64,000 bases of DNA, taken from the NCBI RefSeq assembly GCF_018224955.1, contig NZ_JAGTUU010000002.1:124001-188000 (forward strand), read 5' to 3'. This DNA is from Thetidibacter halocola (GTDB taxonomy: Bacteria; Pseudomonadota; Alphaproteobacteria; Rhodobacterales; Rhodobacteraceae). A program made the position numbers and the translations under genes. A model generated the notes under the pieces. That model was not told where the DNA came from. It worked only from the letters and a program-made list of their open reading frames with translations, and did not search any database. Within the stretch, counting starts at the first letter, position 1, and each line of letters begins with the position of its first letter. Shown one piece after another: positions 60,086-64,000 of the stretch.

Positions 60086-61258
60086 TCAGAGACCCGCGTC
60101 GGCCTCGATCTCGCGCCGGGACTTCCTTGCGCGTTCGGTGGCCGATTTCAGCTGGCCGCAGGCCGCCATGATGTCCTCGCCGCGCGGCGTGCGGATCGGG
60201 CTGGCATAGCCGGCCTTGTAGATTATGTCGGCGAATTTCTCGATACGTTCCCAGTCCGACCGCTCATACGGGGCGCCGGGCCATTCGTTGAACGGGATCA
60301 GGTTGATCTTGGCCGGGATGCCGGCGATCAGCTTGACCAGCCGCCGCGCGTCGGCGTCGCTGTCGTTCACGCCCTTCAGCATCACGTATTCAAACGTGAT
60401 CCGTTCCGAGTTCGACAGGCGCGGATACTCGCGAAGGGCGGTCAGCAGCGTCTCGATGTTCCAGCGCTTGTTGATCGGCACCAGCCTGTCGCGGACCTCG
60501 TCAGTGGTGGCGTGAAAGGACACCGCCAGCAGACAGCCGATTTCCTCGGCGGTGCGGGCGATTTCCGGCACGACACCGGAGGTGGACAGCGTGATGCGGC
60601 GGCGCGACAGGGCGATCCCCTCGCCATCCATCGCAATCTTCATCGCGTCGCGGACGTTCTCGAAATTGTACAGCGGCTCACCCATGCCCATAAGCACGAT
60701 ATTGGACAGCAGGCGCGGCCCGTCCTCTCCGGTGCCGACACCGGGCCGGGGCCACTCGTCCAGGTCGTCGCGGGCCAGCATGATCTGCCCGACGATCTCG
60801 CCGGCGGTCAGGTTGCGCACCAGTTTCTGCGTGCCGGTGTGGCAGAAGGAGCAGGTCAGCGTACAGCCGACCTGGCTGGAAATGCACAGCGTGCCGCGAT
60901 CCTCTTCGGGGATGTAGACGGTTTCGACCTCGTGTCCGCCGGCGATCCGCACCAGGTATTTCCGCGTGCCGTCTGCGCTGACCTGCTTCGAGACGATCTC
61001 GGGCAGGGCGATCTCGAACTTGTCGGCCAGCAGGGCGCGATAGTCCTTTGCCAGGTTGGTCATCCGGTCAAAGTCGCGCACGCCCCAGTGATACAGCCAC
61101 TGCCAGATCTGGTTGACGCGCATCTTCAGTTGCTTGTCCGGCGTCCCGGCTGCTGCCAGCGCGTCGCGCATGCCATCGCGGGTGAGCCCGATCAGGTTCA
61201 CCTTGCCGCCCTCGGGCTGCTTGCGGGGAATGGTTACCACGTCCTGCGTGATCGTCAT
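60086..61258 (-). CDS. rlmN: 23S rRNA/tRNA adenosine-C2 methyltransferase RlmN
   Basis: 390-residue radical-SAM methyltransferase acting on A2503 of 23S rRNA and A37 of some tRNAs. Cluster motif [43 protein letters not shown], and a C-terminal Cys in [11 protein letters not shown] that forms the methyl intermediate. The ATG at 61256-61258 gives a normal start; an open frame reaching 62158 is an artefact of antisense reading of the phosphatase gene. Confidence 0.95.
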   Translation of the reverse strand: MTITQDVVTIPRKQPEGGKVNLIGLTRDGMRDALAAAGTPDKQLKMRVNQIWQWLYHWGVRDFDRMTNLAKDYRALLADKFEIALPEIVSKQVSADGTRKYLVRIAGGHEVETVYIPEEDRGTLCISSQVGCTLTCSFCHTGTQKLVRNLTAGEIVGQIMLARDDLDEWPRPGVGTGEDGPRLLSNIVLMGMGEPLYNFENVRDAMKIAMDGEGIALSRRRITLSTSGVVPEIARTAEEIGCLLAVSFHATTDEVRDRLVPINKRWNIETLLTALREYPRLSNSERITFEYVMLKGVNDSDADARRLVKLIAGIPAKINLIPFNEWPGAPYERSDWERIEKFADIIYKAGYASPIRTPRGEDIMAACGQLKSATERARKSRREIEADAGL

Positions 61259-61408
61259 GGCGCGCGCTCCAGCGAAAGAAGACTGGCATATAAGGGATTC
61301 GGCGGAGAAACCAAAGACCTTGTAAAGGCGGGTCACGGCATCTTCGGCCCGGCGGGCTTTGCATGGCGGCGGCGAATGCATAGATAGACGAAAACAGGGC
61401 AGGACGCG

Positions 61409-62164
61409 ATGAGCTGGTTCAGCAAGGTCATGTCGTCGGTTTCGACGAAAAGCGCACAGCAGGCGTTCGACGCCCCGCTTGCGCCTGATCGTGCCTTCTA
61501 TGCCGTGGGCGATATCCACGGCCAGTTTCACGCGCTCGACTCTTTGCTGAAGAAGATCGAACAGACCGAAGATATCGATCCTGTGATCTGTGTCGGCGAC
61601 TACATCGACCGAGGCGAGCATTCGGCCCACGTCCTGACCTGGCTCAAGCACCTGACAGAGCTTTACCCGGAGTTGTTCCTCTGCCTGATGGGCAACCATG
61701 AACGGATGTGCCTGAATTTCATCGACGATCCTGACAGCCACGCGGAACGGTGGCTGCGTTACGGCGGCTTGCAGACCTTCTACAGCTTCAACCTGACGGT
61801 GCCACCCGGCGAAAGCCCGACGGCCCTGCGCGACAAGCTGGTCGAGGAAATGGGACAGCCGATGATCGACTGGCTGCGCGACCTGCCTTTGCACTGGCAG
61901 TCGGGCAACGTGGTGGTCACCCATGCGGGTGCCGACCCCGACCTGCCGATCGACCTGCAACCCGAACGTGTCCTGCTGTGGGGGCACCCGGAATTCGCGC
62001 GCAAGCCGCGCAAGGATGGAATGTGGGTCGTGCACGGCCACACAATCGTGGACGAGCCGATGGCGCAGGCCGGCCGGATCGCCGTCGATACGGGGGCCTA
62101 CGCCACCGGGCGTCTGACTGCGGCGCACGTGTCGACTTCGGGTGTGCGCTTTGTGCAAAGCTGA
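61409..62164 (+). CDS. Metallophosphoesterase, PPP-type serine/threonine phosphatase
   Basis: 251 residues. PPP motifs [29 protein letters not shown] and [13 protein letters not shown], and later [10 protein letters not shown] and [10 protein letters not shown]. The set fits bacterial PrpA/PrpE-like enzymes. Cytoplasmic. Target unknown; position before the exopolysaccharide export gene suggests it could control capsule synthesis (inference). Confidence 0.9.
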   Translation: MSWFSKVMSSVSTKSAQQAFDAPLAPDRAFYAVGDIHGQFHALDSLLKKIEQTEDIDPVICVGDYIDRGEHSAHVLTWLKHLTELYPELFLCLMGNHERMCLNFIDDPDSHAERWLRYGGLQTFYSFNLTVPPGESPTALRDKLVEEMGQPMIDWLRDLPLHWQSGNVVVTHAGADPDLPIDLQPERVLLWGHPEFARKPRKDGMWVVHGHTIVDEPMAQAGRIAVDTGAYATGRLTAAHVSTSGVRFVQS

Positions 62165-62333
62165 CAGTGAAATGTTGCCGTTTGGGCACGAGTCGGGCTG
62201 AAAAGGGGCGGGAGTGCTGCGATTGCAGCCTCTCTATTCAAAAGCGACCTTGACCGGGGTATCAAGCACGCAACGCGTGGACTGCGTCCGCCTTGCGGTG
62301 GGGTTTGTCGACTTTCGGACTTGTGGGGGCACG

Positions 62334-63737
62334 ATGAAGAAGACCTTTTCTATCTCCGCGGCACGGGGGCCGTTGCAGTTCTCGAAACTCGCCTTCAAGG
62401 CAGTTTCGGTCTCGCTCATGCTGACCACGGCGGGATGCGGCGTGACCTATTTCAGCCCCGAGGTCACGACGCGCGATTCCGTCACGCCGGTCCGCGTGGT
62501 CGCCCTTACCCCGGAAACCGTCGCGGCGGCCAACGCGTCGGCCTATGCGCCGCGCAGCCTGCCCGAGGTGTTTTATGCCGCGGCGGGCGGCGGTTCGACC
62601 GGGGCCTATGGCGGCCTGCCGGCGGAACCCTTCCTGCCCAATGAGACACCCGGCGAGATCGAGTTCCGGCCCCTGCCCGACATCGACCCCGGCCCCTACC
62701 GGATCGGGGTGGGCGACGTGGTGCTGTTGGCGACGCGCGGCTCTGCCACGACGATCGAACAGCTGTCGGGCCTGATCAACGCGCAAAGCCAGCGTCAGGG
62801 CTACACGGTGCGCGACGACGGCGCGATTGCCATCCCCGAGGTCGGCACGGTCGACATCGCCGGACTGACGATCCCCGAGGCCGAGGACAAGCTGTTCCAG
62901 GTCCTGGTGCAAAGCCAGATTGACCCCTCCTTCAGCCTCGAAGTAGCCGAGTTCAACTCGCAGAAGGTCGCGGTCGGCGGGGCGGTCGAGCGGTCGGCGC
63001 TGGTTCCGCTGACGCTGAACCGGCTCACGCTGTCGGATGTGATCGTCGCTGCGGGCGGGATCGACGCCCGCGATCAGGAATTCGCGACGATCCGGATCTA
63101 CCGGGACGGGACGCTGTACCAGATCCCGGTCGAGATGTATCTCTCGCGCCAGGATCTTCAGAACAAGACGCTGCTGAATGGCGACGCGGTTTACGTGGAT
63201 ACCACCTACGACCTGGACCGCGCGCTGGAGTTCTATCGCAGCCGGATCGACGTGATCTCGCTGCGGAATTCGGCGCGCAGTTCGGCGCTGAACACGCTGA
63301 ACACCGAGATTTCCATGCGCCGCGCCGCGCTGGACGAACGGCGCAGCCTGTTCCGCAGCCGACAGGACCTGGATGCGGTGGAACGCGACTATGTCTATCT
63401 CAGCGGCGAAGTGGCCAATCAGTCGCGCTTTGCCCTGCCCTTCGACCGGCAGGCCACGCTGGCGGATGTCCTGTATGAGAATGGCGGTTTCAAGACCGTC
63501 ACCGGCGACCCGTCGCAGATCTACGTGCTGCGCGGCAGCGCCGACCCGGATCACATGGGCGCGGTGACGGCCTATCACCTGGACGCCAGCAACGCGGCGA
63601 ACATCGTGATCGCGACGCGTATGCAGATGCGTCCGAACGACGTGGTCTTCATCGAGGAACAGCCGATCACCAAGTGGGGCCGGTCGCTGCAACAACTGTT
63701 CCCGGTCCTGACCCGGAACCTAGAAAGCGCCCTGTGA
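62334..63737 (+). CDS. Polysaccharide export outer-membrane lipoprotein (Wza-like)
   Basis: 467 residues. The leader MKKTFSISAARGPLQFSKLA ends in a lipobox with Cys at residue 35 (LTTAGC). PYRIGVGDVVLLATRG, RDDGAIAIPEVGTVDIAGLTI and the repeated SLBB-like segments (KVAVGGAVERSALVPLT; LADVLYENGGFKTVTGDPSQIYVLRG in part) are those of Wza/KpsD/ExoF-type pores. It forms the outer-membrane exit for exopolysaccharide. ATG 62334 is chosen because it begins a lipoprotein signal. Confidence 0.91.
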   Translation: MKKTFSISAARGPLQFSKLAFKAVSVSLMLTTAGCGVTYFSPEVTTRDSVTPVRVVALTPETVAAANASAYAPRSLPEVFYAAAGGGSTGAYGGLPAEPFLPNETPGEIEFRPLPDIDPGPYRIGVGDVVLLATRGSATTIEQLSGLINAQSQRQGYTVRDDGAIAIPEVGTVDIAGLTIPEAEDKLFQVLVQSQIDPSFSLEVAEFNSQKVAVGGAVERSALVPLTLNRLTLSDVIVAAGGIDARDQEFATIRIYRDGTLYQIPVEMYLSRQDLQNKTLLNGDAVYVDTTYDLDRALEFYRSRIDVISLRNSARSSALNTLNTEISMRRAALDERRSLFRSRQDLDAVERDYVYLSGEVANQSRFALPFDRQATLADVLYENGGFKTVTGDPSQIYVLRGSADPDHMGAVTAYHLDASNAANIVIATRMQMRPNDVVFIEEQPITKWGRSLQQLFPVLTRNLESAL

Positions 63738-63770
63738 TCGCGCCGCTGGCGGCGATAAAGCATATGTGAG

Positions 63771-63811
63771 CACAAGGAAAAGGCAGCCGGATCGGCTGCC
63801 TTTTCCTTGTG
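63771..63811. terminator. Bidirectional terminator
   Basis: An 18-bp perfect stem: left arm 63771-63788, loop GGATC (63789-63793), right arm 63794-63811, with AAAA on one side and TTTT on the other, so it can stop both the export gene and the convergent transferase gene. Confidence 0.9.
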
Positions 63812-63844
63812 TCAGGTCGGGGTGAGGGCTGGCAGGTCGGGCTG

Positions 63845-64000
63845 TCAGGCTCCGGCGCCACGCACCACGACACTCAGCGTTCTCCAAGCGATCCACAGTT
63901 CCAACTGGACGCTCGAATGGCTGATGTAATACAGGTCGGCGGCAACCTTGCGACGGGTCGCCTCGACACCAACAGCATAGCCGACCTCTGTCTGCGCCAG
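63845..64000 (-). CDS. Exopolysaccharide sugar-phosphate transferase, C-terminal fragment
   Basis: 51 residues before the window edge. The fragment, read from the edge, contains QTEVGYAVGVEATRRKVAAD, then LYYISHSS and the final WRTLSVVVRG. This is the conserved C-terminal end of polyprenyl-phosphate sugar-1-phosphate transferases (ExoY/WcaJ type), which start exopolysaccharide repeat synthesis at the inner membrane. The stop is at 63845-63847, and the gene continues beyond the window. Convergent with the export lipoprotein. Confidence 0.85.
   Translation of the reverse strand: MAQTEVGYAVGVEATRRKVAADLYYISHSSVQLELWIAWRTLSVVVRGAGA

Noticed and set aside
57755-61387. Open frame of 1210 codons on the plus strand
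   Set aside because: It is antisense to copA and rlmN, both of which have full catalytic motifs; its translation is low-complexity and resembles no family. Long antisense frames are common in G+C-rich DNA.

Overview
The window is a G+C-rich alphaproteobacterial chromosome segment, most likely Rhodobacteraceae (Roseobacter-type). The evidence is the block rho-mnmE-mnmG-rsmG-parA-parB beside maf-aroE-coaE-dnaQ-secB-fxsA-Tim44, a UPF0314 (DUF2585) gene, a monomeric NADP-isocitrate dehydrogenase, and two perfect parS sites lying inside mnmG and rsmG. No tRNA, rRNA, CRISPR array, insertion sequence or phage gene was seen. All assignments come from reading the translations and bases; no search was run.

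1-16 kb is a housekeeping block. A leftward operon (maf, aroE, coaE, dnaQ) and a rightward one (rho, then mnmE-mnmG-rsmG-parA-parB) diverge from a 527-base gene-free region at 4587-5113. That region has a perfect DnaA box, an AT-rich tract and a recurring AAACCGG/CCGGTTT motif, and is my candidate for oriC. Then come rph-rdgB-hemW (leftward) and hrcA-grpE (rightward).

16-44 kb is mixed metabolism and repair: mutS, a malic enzyme with a phosphotransacetylase-like tail, modABC with an SDR and an iron-sulfur cryptochrome/photolyase, a secreted 19-unit MORN-repeat protein, NAD synthetase plus a PfkB sugar kinase, exported MsrA, a translationally coupled PLP aminotransferase/sulfotransferase pair, argG, ilvA plus an SDR, a Gfo/Idh/MocA dehydrogenase, a multicopper oxidase and idh.

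44.3-57.1 kb is a coherent locus for reductive pyrimidine breakdown: preT and preA (dihydropyrimidine dehydrogenase subunits), a RutR-like TetR repressor, a carbamoyl-amidase (probable beta-ureidopropionase), hydA (dihydropyrimidinase), a cupin, and an NMT1/THI5-type ABC importer followed by a GntR regulator. Near-identical 18-base palindromes resembling the RutR operator lie before preT and before the amidase gene. Each of the two enzyme operons carries one unrelated gene of lower G+C (160 and 252 residues) fitted between enzyme genes with a 4-base stop/start overlap. These two genes are the best candidates for undescribed biology here.

57-64 kb holds a copper-efflux operon (copA-cueR, with a MerR-type promoter with a 19-base spacer), rlmN, a metallophosphatase, and the edge of an exopolysaccharide locus: a Wza-like export lipoprotein and the C-terminus of a sugar-phosphate transferase, separated by a shared bidirectional terminator.
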